Assembly: GCA_019925095.2 (NCBI GenBank) | Contig: JAHHIN020000030.1 | Span: 1,578,501 to 1,642,500, forward strand | Direction of reading: 5' to 3' | DNA from: Dendrolimus kikuchii | Taxonomy: Eukaryota; Arthropoda; Insecta; Lepidoptera; Lasiocampidae | Length of the DNA stretch: 64,000 nucleotides | Shown here: positions 9,998 to 20,413 of the stretch, piece by piece | Layout: each line of letters starts with the position of its first letter | Position numbering within the stretch: position 1 is the first letter of the stretch | The notes under the pieces: model-generated | The model's database searches: none | The model's input: only the letters and a program-made list of their open reading frames with translations | What the model was told of the DNA's origin: nothing | Position numbers and translations under genes: made by a program

Positions 9998-12900
9998 ATG
10001 ATGGAGTCTAAGATACATTTACAATGCGATTTGCAAAAACGCATTGAAAAAAGTTTTTTGAATTTTAAAAAGTCTTCTAAGGAAAGATTGACTAAAGATT
10101 ATATTGAAAGTAGATTGGAATCGTTAGAATCAATGTGGGCTCAATATATGAGTAACCATTCAAATATTGTCAGTAGTAGTGATGTTAAGTTGTTACAATC
10201 TACAAAATATATAACTGATGATTTGTTTTATGTTACCGAGGAGTGTTATGTAGAATACAAATGTGTATTGAAATCTAAGTTGTCTGCGTTTTCAACTAAT
10301 GTAACACAAACTTCTCAAAATGCTAATTGCTCTAATCATAATAATGTGAAATTACCTAAAATAACTATTCCACAATTTTCTGGTGATTATAGTCAATGGT
10401 CTACATTTCGAGATTTATTTGTATCTCTTGTGCACAAGTCAGATATTGACAAAGCACAAAAGATGCAATATTTGAAAGGGCTTCTCTCGGGAGAGGCAGA
10501 GCAATTAGTAAGGCACATTAACATATCTTCCGATAATTATGATAGATGTTGGTCAATGCTTGAGGAGAGGTATAATAATAAAAGATTTCTAACATATTCG
10601 GTTTTAAAAAGGTTGTTTAATCAGAAAATAATTTCATCAGAATCACCAGCATTGTTAAAAGAAATGATAGATACAACTACAGAATGTCTTGGTTCTTTAA
10701 CTAATTTAGGAGTTGATGTATCTACTTGGGACGTTATAGTAATTTATATGCTTACGTTAAAGATGGATTCTGAGTCCAGAAAACAATGGGAATTACAGAT
10801 AGCTAGCACCTCTTCACAAGATTTGCCAACGATGACGCAATTTAAGGAATTTATAACCAGTAGATATCGCGCGTTAGAATTCCTGGACTCAGGAGCCAAA
10901 TTTAACAATCGATCTTACACTCATAAACCTAAGACATTTCATGTAGCAAATGTGGTGTGTAAATTTTGTAGCGATAATCATCGTTTAGCTAACTGTAAAC
11001 AGTTTGCCAACGCAAGGGTACAGGCTCGTCGTGTTTTTGTTGAGAAAAACAGAATATGTTTTAATTGTTTGGGTGATAAACATTCAGCCAAGTTTTGTTT
11101 ATCAAAGATATCGTGCAGGGTGTGCAATCGAAAACATCACTCGTTGCTTCATCCTAATGGTTCCGGGGATGCAGGTTCATCATTAGGTGGTGCAGGTACA
11201 GGTTCATCAACGAGTGAAGTTGGCGCGATATCAACAGTCGAGGGTGGAGCAACTAGTTCTGCTCCTGTGGTGTGCTTTTCATCAGGCGGGATGGAAGCAC
11301 GTAGTCAGGTGCTGCTCGCAACAGCACTTGTACGAGCTGAAAATAACCAGGGGGAACAATATACTATCAGAGCTTTGCTTGATCAAGGTGCACAAGCATC
11401 ATTTATTACGGAAGCAACAGCTCAGTACTTGGGTCTTAAGAAGTCGCCAGTAAAAGGATATATTTCAGGTTTAGAAGGAAATCAAAGTGTTTCAGCTAAA
11501 GGAAGGACAACTTTAACCTTTAGCTCGATTTATGACGCAAAGGTAAAATTATCAGTAGATGTTTATATTCTAAAGACTATAACTACTCTTCTACCTAGCA
11601 AGAGAATAGTAACTGCTGAGTGGGTATGCGACTTACCATTAGCTGATCCACAGTATAACACACCTAACAAAATTGATATCTTGTTAGGTGCCGAAGTATA
11701 TAGTAAAGTTATTCAAGATGGTGTTAGAAAGGGACCTCAAAATAACTTGGTGGCTCAAAATACTTCGTTGGGCTGGATATTATCAGGTAGAGTTACAGCT
11801 TTACATCAACCAACAGCGAATGTAGTAGTCATGCATTCCTGTGTGGAGGATAATGACATGTTAAAAAAGTTTTGGGAAATGGAAGCTGAACCTCAATTAA
11901 ATAAATGTGATATACTCACCGATGAAGAGAAGAGATGTGAGGAGTTCTTCAGTCAGACGACTACCAGGGACATGAATGGTCGATATGTGGTTAGATTGCC
12001 ATTCAAGAACGAAGAACCGGATTTGAAAATAAAGAATAGTAAGAAAATAGCAGGAAACAGATTAAATTTCGTAATAAATAAATTAGAAAAGAATTCGGAT
12101 ATGAGAGCAAAATATTCACAAGTTATGGAAGAATATTTATCACTGGGACATTTGGAAAAGGTACCGGAAGAAGAAGTGAATAATTCTAAAGCAGTATACT
12201 TACCTCACTTTGCAGTAGTAAGGTTTGACAAGGATACAACTCAGGTCAGAGTAGTCTTCGATGCTTCCTGCAAAGGTGAAGATGGAATTTCACTCAATGA
12301 TCTTCTGATGGTCGGTCCAAGATTACAGCCAGAGTTGCGACATCTCTTAATGAAATGGAGGTTATACCGGATTTGTTTATCGGCAGATATCATAAAGATG
12401 TATCGGCAGATAAAAGTAGCACAGCAAGACATAGATTTCCAACGAATCCTTTGGAAGGAAAATGCTGAAAGTACAGTAACAGATTATCGATTGTTGCGGG
12501 TTACATTCGGTACTGCGTCGGCTCCATATCTGGCAGTAAAAGCATTACAGCAAGTTGCTATCGATGAAGGGGCAAAGTATCCAATGACAGCTAGAAGAGT
12601 AATGCAAGATTTCTACATGGATGACTTGCTAACAGGTTGTGATACAGTTGAGCAAGGAATAACAATTTATAATGAGATGAATGAATTACTACAGAAAGGA
12701 GGTTTTAAGCTACAGAAATGGTCGAGCAACAGTAAACAGCTATTGGATAGGATTCAAGAAAACAGAGATAGGATAGGTATGAATGAAGAACTAAAACTCA
12801 AAGTAGATGATATAATGAAGTTGTTAGGACTTACCTGGAACAGAATGATGGACACCTTCCAATATACGGTGTTGCTACCGCAGGGTCAGGAACCTGTAAC

Positions 12901-15163
12901 AAAAAGAATAATTTTGTCAGACGTAGCACGTTTATTTGATCCGCTTGGTTGGGTTGCACCTACAGTAATACTAGCAAAAATGATGATACAAAAGCTGTGG
13001 TTATCGGGTGTAGCATGGGATGAAGCAGTTCCAAGCAATATTTTAAATGAATGGCTTACCTATCGCAGGGAACTTACTCAGCTTTCCACGTTGCAAATAC
13101 CTCGCTGGCTTAACACTAGTGCAAATAATGTCCTTGTTGAACTCCATGGATTCAGCGATGCCTCGAAATTGGCATACGCTGCGGCTGTCTACATCAGAGT
13201 TGTTGGTGAGAACGGAGATGTTCATGTTTCGCTTGTAACAGCCAAAACGAAAGTAGCGCCAATCAAACAAATTTCTATTCCGCGACTGGAGCTTTGTGGA
13301 GCGGTTCTCGTTACTAAACTTTTAATTGAAGTGGCAGAAACGCTTAACATCTCGAAAAGATGCATCCAGGCATGGACTGATTCTACGGTGGTGCTTGCAT
13401 GGCTGAACAGCCATCCAAGTCGTTGGCAGACGTTCATAGCAAATCGAGTGTCTGAAATTTTGATGACATTAGAAGCTCATCAGTGGTCACATGTGCAATC
13501 GAAATCGAATCCTGCTGATTGCGCCTCGAGGGGTCTTAAACCCTCAGAATTAATGGGAAATAAATTATGGTTTGAAGGTCCAGAGTTTTTGCATGAAAGG
13601 GATATCAAGTACAATAAAGTAAAAGATTTAGATACAGATTTAGAAGAAATTAAAGTTAATTTGGTTGCTAGCAATGAAGATATAATTTGGGATAAATATT
13701 CGAATTTAACTAAACTTATCAGAGTGGTTGCATATGTGAGACGTGTATTATCATGGAGAAAGAATATGAGCAGAAGGAAAGGATTTTTAAGAGCGGAAGA
13801 ATTACGAGAAGCAATGAATGTATGTGTGAGGAAATGTCAAAGGGAAAATTTCGCTGAAGAGATAAATTTTTTAATGATTAATAAATTGGGAAAATTGAAG
13901 GGGCAGATGAAATCGTTGAATCCTTTTATAGATGGAAATGACAATTTAAGAGTAGGAGGAAGGTTGGAAAAAGCATCACTCAGTGAAGGTCAGAAACATC
14001 CTCTACTACTTCCGAAGAAATCTAATCTCACAGATTTGGTGATAACTGATGCACATTCAAAAACACTACATGGCGGACCGCAGTTGATGTTGGCGTACCT
14101 AAGGTCCAGATATTGCATACTGGGAGCTAAAGATTTAGTGAAACGTCATGTGCGTACCTGTGTAAAATGTGTCAGATTTTCAGCCAAAACTACAACGCCA
14201 TTGATGGGACAGTTACCGTCACCTAGGGTAACACCATCACGCCCATTTAGTAATAGTGGCGTGGATTTTGCGGGTCCAATCAATGTGCGAATTTCCAAGG
14301 GACGGGGTCAACATGCCTACAAAGGTTATATTTGCTTGTTTGTGTGTATGGCTACAAAAGCCATACATATTGAAGTAGTTAGCGATTTGACAACACAAGG
14401 CTTTTTAGCTGCCTTTAAAAGATTTGTGTCTCGTAGAGGTTATTGCTCCAATTTATGGAGTGATAACGGAACAAATTTCGTAGGAGCGTCTAGGGAACTA
14501 GATAAATTGTTCTACGTTGAGAAATCGGGGTTGCATAAAGATTTAGCAGAAACTTTAGCAACAAACGGAACTACGTGGCATTTTATCCCGCCACATTCAC
14601 CAAATTTCGGAGGGTTATGGGAAGCCGGTGTGAAGTCGGTCAAATTTCACTTGCGTCGAATAATTGGTGATACAACCCTGACGTACGAGGAGCTGGCAAC
14701 AGTTCTAACTCAAATTGAAGCGTGCCTAAATTCTAGACCGCTTTCACGCATTGAGAGTGATTCAGATGGGTTTGAGGTTCTCACTCCTGGTCACTTCCTC
14801 GTTGGGGAGCCTTTACTTACAGTGCCGGAGCAAAATTATGAATCACAAAATATAACTAGCCTCCGTAGATGGCAGTTAACTCAGCGGATGATGCAAAATT
14901 TTTGGCGACGTTGGTCGCAGGAATATTTAACCACATTTTTGCATCGATACAAGTGGGCTTCGCAATCTCCGGAACCAAACATAGGGGATTTAGTATTAGT
15001 TAAAGAAGAGGATTTGCCTCCTTCACGATGGTTGTTGGGACGAATTATTGCCAAGCATCCGGGCAGTGACGGTATAACACGAGTTGTATCATTGCGTACC
15101 AAGGCATCTGTCATAAAAAGACCTACGTCTAAAATTTGTATTTTGCCTATTTCTAATGTTTAA
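9998..15163 (+). CDS. BEL/Pao gag-pol polyprotein, element 2
   Basis: Intact frame; I choose the ATG at 9998 ('MMESK'), because the upstream in-frame start at 9971 is TTG. About 1721 residues with the same order as element 1: gag region, Cys knuckles ('CKFCSDNHR', 'CFNCLGDKHS'), protease 'ALLDQGAQ', reverse transcriptase YMDD (codons from 12614), RNase H 'HGFSDAS', HHCC integrase motif, integrase core 'GVDFAGP' / 'SDNGTNF' / 'WEAGVKS', DUF5641-like tail. A Gly/Ser-rich spacer (about 11160-11260) between knuckles and protease is longer than in element 1. The two proteins are clearly homologous but far from identical, so they are separate families of one lineage. Confidence 0.93.
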   Translation: MMESKIHLQCDLQKRIEKSFLNFKKSSKERLTKDYIESRLESLESMWAQYMSNHSNIVSSSDVKLLQSTKYITDDLFYVTEECYVEYKCVLKSKLSAFSTNVTQTSQNANCSNHNNVKLPKITIPQFSGDYSQWSTFRDLFVSLVHKSDIDKAQKMQYLKGLLSGEAEQLVRHINISSDNYDRCWSMLEERYNNKRFLTYSVLKRLFNQKIISSESPALLKEMIDTTTECLGSLTNLGVDVSTWDVIVIYMLTLKMDSESRKQWELQIASTSSQDLPTMTQFKEFITSRYRALEFLDSGAKFNNRSYTHKPKTFHVANVVCKFCSDNHRLANCKQFANARVQARRVFVEKNRICFNCLGDKHSAKFCLSKISCRVCNRKHHSLLHPNGSGDAGSSLGGAGTGSSTSEVGAISTVEGGATSSAPVVCFSSGGMEARSQVLLATALVRAENNQGEQYTIRALLDQGAQASFITEATAQYLGLKKSPVKGYISGLEGNQSVSAKGRTTLTFSSIYDAKVKLSVDVYILKTITTLLPSKRIVTAEWVCDLPLADPQYNTPNKIDILLGAEVYSKVIQDGVRKGPQNNLVAQNTSLGWILSGRVTALHQPTANVVVMHSCVEDNDMLKKFWEMEAEPQLNKCDILTDEEKRCEEFFSQTTTRDMNGRYVVRLPFKNEEPDLKIKNSKKIAGNRLNFVINKLEKNSDMRAKYSQVMEEYLSLGHLEKVPEEEVNNSKAVYLPHFAVVRFDKDTTQVRVVFDASCKGEDGISLNDLLMVGPRLQPELRHLLMKWRLYRICLSADIIKMYRQIKVAQQDIDFQRILWKENAESTVTDYRLLRVTFGTASAPYLAVKALQQVAIDEGAKYPMTARRVMQDFYMDDLLTGCDTVEQGITIYNEMNELLQKGGFKLQKWSSNSKQLLDRIQENRDRIGMNEELKLKVDDIMKLLGLTWNRMMDTFQYTVLLPQGQEPVTKRIILSDVARLFDPLGWVAPTVILAKMMIQKLWLSGVAWDEAVPSNILNEWLTYRRELTQLSTLQIPRWLNTSANNVLVELHGFSDASKLAYAAAVYIRVVGENGDVHVSLVTAKTKVAPIKQISIPRLELCGAVLVTKLLIEVAETLNISKRCIQAWTDSTVVLAWLNSHPSRWQTFIANRVSEILMTLEAHQWSHVQSKSNPADCASRGLKPSELMGNKLWFEGPEFLHERDIKYNKVKDLDTDLEEIKVNLVASNEDIIWDKYSNLTKLIRVVAYVRRVLSWRKNMSRRKGFLRAEELREAMNVCVRKCQRENFAEEINFLMINKLGKLKGQMKSLNPFIDGNDNLRVGGRLEKASLSEGQKHPLLLPKKSNLTDLVITDAHSKTLHGGPQLMLAYLRSRYCILGAKDLVKRHVRTCVKCVRFSAKTTTPLMGQLPSPRVTPSRPFSNSGVDFAGPINVRISKGRGQHAYKGYICLFVCMATKAIHIEVVSDLTTQGFLAAFKRFVSRRGYCSNLWSDNGTNFVGASRELDKLFYVEKSGLHKDLAETLATNGTTWHFIPPHSPNFGGLWEAGVKSVKFHLRRIIGDTTLTYEELATVLTQIEACLNSRPLSRIESDSDGFEVLTPGHFLVGEPLLTVPEQNYESQNITSLRRWQLTQRMMQNFWRRWSQEYLTTFLHRYKWASQSPEPNIGDLVLVKEEDLPPSRWLLGRIIAKHPGSDGITRVVSLRTKASVIKRPTSKICILPISNV

Positions 15164-15269
15164 TTTTCATATTATTGTGTTTTTATTTTGAGTTGTTTAG
15201 TATATTTTTTTTGTGACTTTCTTTGTGTGATAAAGAACAAATTTGTCAATTTGTTCTTAGGGTGCGGAA

Positions 15270-15429
15270 TGTTTGTAGATATTGTTACTTAGAACTAGAT
15301 GGCGCCACTAGAAAGTTACATCGCGGTATGGTGTGCATTATTTACGTGCATGACTCGGGTGTATTTGTTTTGGTTGTTGTTGACACTCACTGCAATAAAT
15401 TTTCTTTGAGATCTATATGTTTATAATTT
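15270..15429 (+). repeat. 3' LTR of BEL element 2, 3'-truncated
   Basis: Starts TGTTTGTAG or TGTTACTTAG after the purine-rich 'ttagggtgcggaa'. It is identical to the 5' copy over most of 15318-15429, then breaks off into unrelated sequence. Confidence 0.7.
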
Positions 15430-15519
15430 GTCTAAGCTTTTTGGTATAATTCTTTACATTTTTTTCTAAAAAATTGGATCTATTAGTTTTTTTTATTGCA
15501 GATACTATATTAACAATTC

Positions 15520-15872
15520 CAAGTGTCAAACTTGTATCAAAATGCGTACATTAATTTCAATAGTTTGTATTGTTATAATTATTTTAATAAACTGCATTGT
15601 AATATATGTACCATATATTTTTCAGGTTTGCAGAAAACATGTATAAAATACTGCCCACATTTTAGGTTAATATAATTTTTTCCCCTGCCTTTTCATACAA
15701 TTGTATCAAAATGCGTACATTATTTTAGTACTTTGTATTGTTATAATTATTTTAATACACTGCAGTGTAATATATGTACCATATATTTTTCAGGTTTGCA
15801 GAAAACATTTATAAAATAGTGCCCAAATTTTAGGTTCATATAATTTTTCCCCTGCGTTTTCATACAATCTTG
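15520..15872 (+). repeat. Tandem duplication, about 175-bp unit
   Basis: Two copies (about 15533-15705 and 15706-15872) share 'gtatcaaaatgcgtacatta', 'tgtaccatatatttttcagg' and 'tttgcagaaaacat'. No coding region. The following 15873-15977 is AT-rich with no recognisable feature. Confidence 0.8.
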
Positions 15873-15977
15873 ACATTGGCAAAATCAATGCCATCTACTT
15901 TGATGCAAAGTATTAAAAAAAAAAGTTACGCATTTGTAACGTCAGTTTGGTCTTTGCAGTTAAAAAACATAGCATAG

Positions 15978-16490
15978 TTATCAAATCAAATCAAATCATT
16001 TATTTGCTTCAAAACATGGTTAGTAAAAACATTAGATGAAGATATGTTATTTTGTTTCACATGTTTTTGCCCTTTCAGGCATGCAAATATTAATTCAAAG
16101 TTGAAAATCAACTAATTAGTAATAACAGATTATAACCCATTCAATCCACAGACATTAAATTTTCTTTTTTTCTAGAATTATACAGTAGGTACTTAATTGT
16201 AGATAATATGTCAAGTGCAAGTTATTCCATATAAAATACAATGTCAAAAATGTAAAAATGAAATATTAGAATAATAAAAATTGTCACGGTATATATTATG
16301 TAATGTCAAATTTAATTTAAAATTGGTCATCAAGAAAACATTTAACGTCGTAATAGCATTTTTCGGATAATGTATTTTGTAATCTCTTTTTAAACAAATC
16401 TATGTTATTATCCCTAATAGATTTGGGTACTTTATTAAATATTACTGGCGCCATGCAGAATATACTTTTCCCTATTAAAGCTGTTCTACG
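15978..16490 (-). pseudogene. LINE (Jockey/CR1-like) ORF2 C-terminus and 3' tail
   Basis: On the minus strand, 16490-16317 reads as about 57 residues to a TAA. It contains 'FNKVPKSIRD', 'LFKKRLQNTL' and 'CYYDVKCFLDDQF', the usual C-terminal block of Jockey/CR1-type reverse transcriptase ORFs. About 330 bp of 3' UTR follow, ending in a short TGATT tandem ('gatttgatttgatttgata', about 15978-15996), typical of such tails. Everything upstream is missing, so this is a 5'-truncated dead copy. Confidence 0.75.
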
Positions 16491-16793
16491 GGCAGGCTAT
16501 GTCATAGTTCTTCCCACTTACATATCTGTCAAACGGCAAAGAATTTAATTACAGCCGCCATGTTGGAGTTTCATACGAAATAGGGCTGTCAGTTGTAAAA
16601 AAAGTTGCTTATTCGTTAATGACGTTAACAATGTGAGGTGCGACATTTGATGCATAAATTACACACAGTGCCACATCTGCGTGAAAGAGCCTCTACATTT
16701 AAGGCTCCCGTTGCCGCATAATATTTAATACTACAAACGGTTTGTAAACAAAACTACAAAAAAAAAAAAATTGTATGGCTGTCAAGGCGAAAC

Positions 16794-16809
16794 ATGTTAC
16801 TTGACACTT
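16794..16809. repeat. Target-site duplication, 3' side of R1-clade element
   Basis: ATGTTACTTGACACTT, identical to 22008-22023. It directly abuts the poly(A) tail (poly-T on the plus strand, 16810-16833). Confidence 0.9.
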
Positions 16810-17237
16810 TTTTTTTTGTTTTTTTTTTTTTTTGTTTTGAGGCGAGGGAAAATGCTTAACCGATTTACGCACAAACTGGGTCGTTGCTAGGGGAACGACA
16901 CGCGTCGGTCGGGGGCGATAACACTGCAGCAATAGTATGCTCTTGGCGGTGCTCCGTCCGCGATCGACGTCACAGAATAGTGTGGAAGACTCCGAGCGTT
17001 GCTGCACGAGCGAGCAACCCCAATACCCACTAAAAACCCCCTCCTCCCTGTCGACCCTGCGCTTTTGTTTGTGTTGGAAAGGCTGAGATTTAGAACATAG
17101 TTACGCCCAGTCGATCCAGCGCAATAAAGTGCCTGGAGTGTGCCCTGGGAGAACACACCCCACTTCGTTGTGCGGGGGTAGAAGGTCCTTTGCTCTCCTA
17201 GCAAGCTAAAGGCCCCCCGCGGTAAACGGAACCTAAC

Positions 17238-20200
17238 TCAGGGAGGGAAGTAATGCGCGTACCTGCCTCTCCGGGTGCCAGCTGAAGACCGGCGACCTCG
17301 AGAAGACGCATTAGCACGCGCTGCAGGACTCCTCTCCCTATTGCGTTCTGCGGCCTCCTTGAGTGACATTACTGTCTCGCAAAAAGTAACCGCAGCCCCC
17401 CAATTGTCGCTGCTCTGCAGCATGGCCTTGACCAAGTCGCAGAGCGAGTCGACCGGACCTACATGCGTCTCAAGTTCGAAACGTTGCGGCGCCCATGCGG
17501 CGCACTCGACTAACGTGTGTAACGCCGTGTCGGGCGCGCCGCACTGGCGGCAGTCCGGGGAAGGCAAGCAGCCCACAATGCGATACAGATACTTATCGAA
17601 ACATCCGTGTCCGGTAAGTATCTGCGTCGTTCTGAAGGTCAGGGTGCCGCTGGTGCGGTTGACCCATTCCGTCAGCTGTGGCCTGATTGCATCCACCGTG
17701 TAGCCGCCATAGGCCGCAGGGTTGTCGAGCTCTTGAGACCAGACGGCGATCATGGAGGCGGATTCCCGCTTCCTGATCGCCTCGATTTCGACCTGACAGA
17801 AGGTCAGGTCTCTAGCTAGGGCATCCTGCCGGGTGCGACGCACCTCTGCCAGGACGTTCGCTTGGAGATGCCAGGGCGGATCGCCTGCCAGGAGGGTGGC
17901 CGCCGTCCGCGACACTGTGCGATACCCCCGTATGGTCCTCACGGCCAGAACCCGCTGCGCCCGGTGCAGCAGGGTTCTTTTGTGGCGGTGAAGTGCAGTG
18001 GACCAGACGGGTGCACCGTACAGTGCCATACTCCTCAGGATGCCAGAGTAAAGTTTCCGCGTCGCACCCCCCGGGCCCCCCACGTTGGGAAGCAGCCTCG
18101 AGAGTGCGCCCGTGGATTTGACGAGTTTGGGAACTAGCTGCTCAAAGTGCGCTTTGAACAGCCATTTCCCATCGAGAACTAGCCCCAGATATTTCATCTG
18201 GGGCCCTACTCTAATCGCCACCCCTTGGACCGAAACGGTCAAGTCCGCGGGGGGATTGCGAAATTTCCTATGGAACATGACGGCCTCCGTTTTCGCGGGG
18301 GAGACCCTCAAGCCCAGCCTAGCTATTCGATCTACGACAATCGCCAACCAGGAGTTGGCGACGTCCACGGATTCCGCAAATGACGCGGCGCGTGCCGTGA
18401 GTAAAGTGTCGTCCGCAAAGCAGATCAGCCCTACCCCGGGCAGGACCGGAACCCGAAGGATCCAATCATAACCTACGTTCCAAAGAATCGGCCCGACGAC
18501 CGACCCCTGTGGAACGCCGCACGCGACGCGGCGCCGACCTAACACGGGATTGCCGGACTCACCGCCCTCCCAAAGGATATGTCGATCCTGCAGGTACGCG
18601 CCCAACAGCCTCGTGAGGTACGAGGGGACTCCATGCGCGCGGAGCCCCTCCCTGATCGTCTCATGAGGGAGGCTGTTAAAGGCGTTCGCTATGTCTAGCG
18701 ACACCGCAAGAACGACATCCTTCGCTTGGACGGCTTCGTCCGTCAACGTTCGCAGTGTCTCGAAGGCGTCCATGGTGGAGCGCCTCCGCCGAAACCCGAA
18801 CTGCGTTTCTGAAAGCCCCGGCTCCACAGCGTCGAGATGCTTCACGAGCCGCTCCGCCAAGATCTTTTCGAAGACCTTAGCGACCTCGTTCAGCAGCACT
18901 ATGGGCCTGAAGGCGGACGGATCGTTGGGAGGCCGACCTCCCTTGGGAATCAGGCACAAACGCCCTTCCTTTCATTGCGACGGGAACCGACCTGCGCGAA
19001 TACAGGCTTCGAACAGTTCCCGCAGCTGGTCGCGTAGGTGTTTAGCGGCCAGGAAGAGGAGTCGAGCTGGAACCCCGTCGGGTCCCGGTGTCGTCTTTCG
19101 GCCCCGGAGCCGGTCCAGGGCAACATCTAGTTCCCCCTCGGAGATGGAGTGAGGCTCCTCGTCCGTGGGGGTGTCGGGAACGGGTGGACCCATACTGGGG
19201 GGAGTGAAGTTTCCCGGATCCGGGAAGAGCCCGTCGATAACCGACCGGAGCACCTCGGGTTCGAGCGTTTCCGTGACCGTGGATGTGCAAGGCCGCAACG
19301 TGTTGCGGGCCCCACGGTACGGACGCCCCCAAGGGTCCCGATCGAGCGTCTCGAGGAGCTCGGCCCGAGCCCGGGCTTTCGCTTGCAATATTGCAATCGA
19401 AAGGGCCTTTCTGGCCTCCCTAAACTCGCCCACGAGTCCATTTTCCGCGACGTAGTCCGGAGGACGGCGCGCCCTGCAGCGTTTGAGTCTGTGGCTGATG
19501 ATGCGAACTGCCTTTCGCATCTCGCCCAGCTCCTCGGTCCACCAGTGGACCTGCTTGCACGGAGGCTGCCGCTTGGAGACGCGAGGCATCGCCGCGTCGC
19601 AAACCCTCGTCAGGGTCTTGCGCATGTGCTCTGCCTGCGACTCCAGGTTCGCGAATTCGGCTGGGTAGGCCCAGCTTTCCGTGAGTGCCCACTCCTCGGC
19701 CTGCTCCGGATCGAGCTTGGTAAGGGCCCAACGCGGGAGGAGAGGGGGCGATGAACAGGGCTCGGACCGGAGGAGGGGATAAGCTCAAATCTGATGTACC
19801 GATGATCAGAGAGCGACTCTACCTCCTCCAGCACCCTCCATCCGACAACTCTGCGGGCGGCCGCATGAGTGGCGAATGACAGGTCGATGACCGATCCACC
19901 CCGCGCGCGCACGCAGGTCTGGACCGATCCCTGGTTCAATATGGTCAGGCCGGATTGAAGAGCCCATTTCTCAACCGTCCGGCCCCTAGGTTTCGTGAAC
20001 GCATTTCCCCAGGAACAGTGCTTTGCATTAAAGTCGCCCATCACGAAAATCGTTTTAGGCGACAGTCTGCCTATGGCAACCCTGATGGCGTCCAAGCGAA
20101 GCTCGAACTCCGCCAGGGGGCGGTTGCGCGAAAAGTAAAAGCCTATGACGAAGATACTCCCGCTCTCCGCCACCGCATAGCCCTTTCCTCTTTCGAGACA

Positions 20201-20413
20201 TGTAAGCGGTGTGCCAGATCCGGCTCTGGCCACCACCGCTACCACGTCGTCGAGGTCGCCCACCCAATTGCCGCAAGGCGGCACGTAATAAGGTTCGCTT
20301 ATTACGGCCAAGTTCGCTTGCCACTCCGCCATCGCCTGCAGGCACAAGTCCTGAGCGGTGGGGGAGTGGTTTACGTTCGCCTGAAATAGTGCTGTTACGG
20401 GCGTACTAGGCAT
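17238..20413 (-). pseudogene. R1-clade ORF2: endonuclease and reverse transcriptase, broken
   Basis: The ATG at 20413 overlaps the ORF1 stop as AATGCCTAG. The endonuclease (20413 to about 19790) shows 'FQANVNHS', 'ISEPY', 'MGDFNAKHCSWG' and 'LSDHRYI', the metal-binding and SDH motifs of the AP-like family. A frameshift in the C-rich stretch near 19737-19757 then moves the reading to the next frame, where the linker and reverse transcriptase follow ('GPDGVPARLL', then 'FRPIVLLNE', 'GVPQGSVVGPILWN', 'FADDTLLTA'). An in-frame TGA at 18972-18974 stands where a Trp would fit ('FPSQ-stop-KEGRLCLIPKGG'). The C-terminus has a CxxC-x8-H-x4-C knuckle ('CRQCGAPDTALHTLVEC'). Two lesions make it inactive. 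Confidence 0.9.

Larger units (their letters stand above)
9084..15429 (+). mobile_element. BEL/Pao LTR retrotransposon 2, 5'-trimmed
   Basis: The 5' LTR remnant runs from 9084 to 9245 and ends TATACA; the primer-binding site TGGTCCTTGC... begins at 9251. The 3' LTR begins about 15270-15283 and matches through 15429 ('tttataattt'). The 5' copy lacks the first ~45 bp of the LTR, and the 3' copy lacks the last ~50 bp. The element is head to tail with element 1. The leader 9270-9997 has short repeats ('gacgtcat...gcggctaagtgcgtg') and several 'gacttagaatagttttaagaattt' motifs, and no gene. Confidence 0.85.
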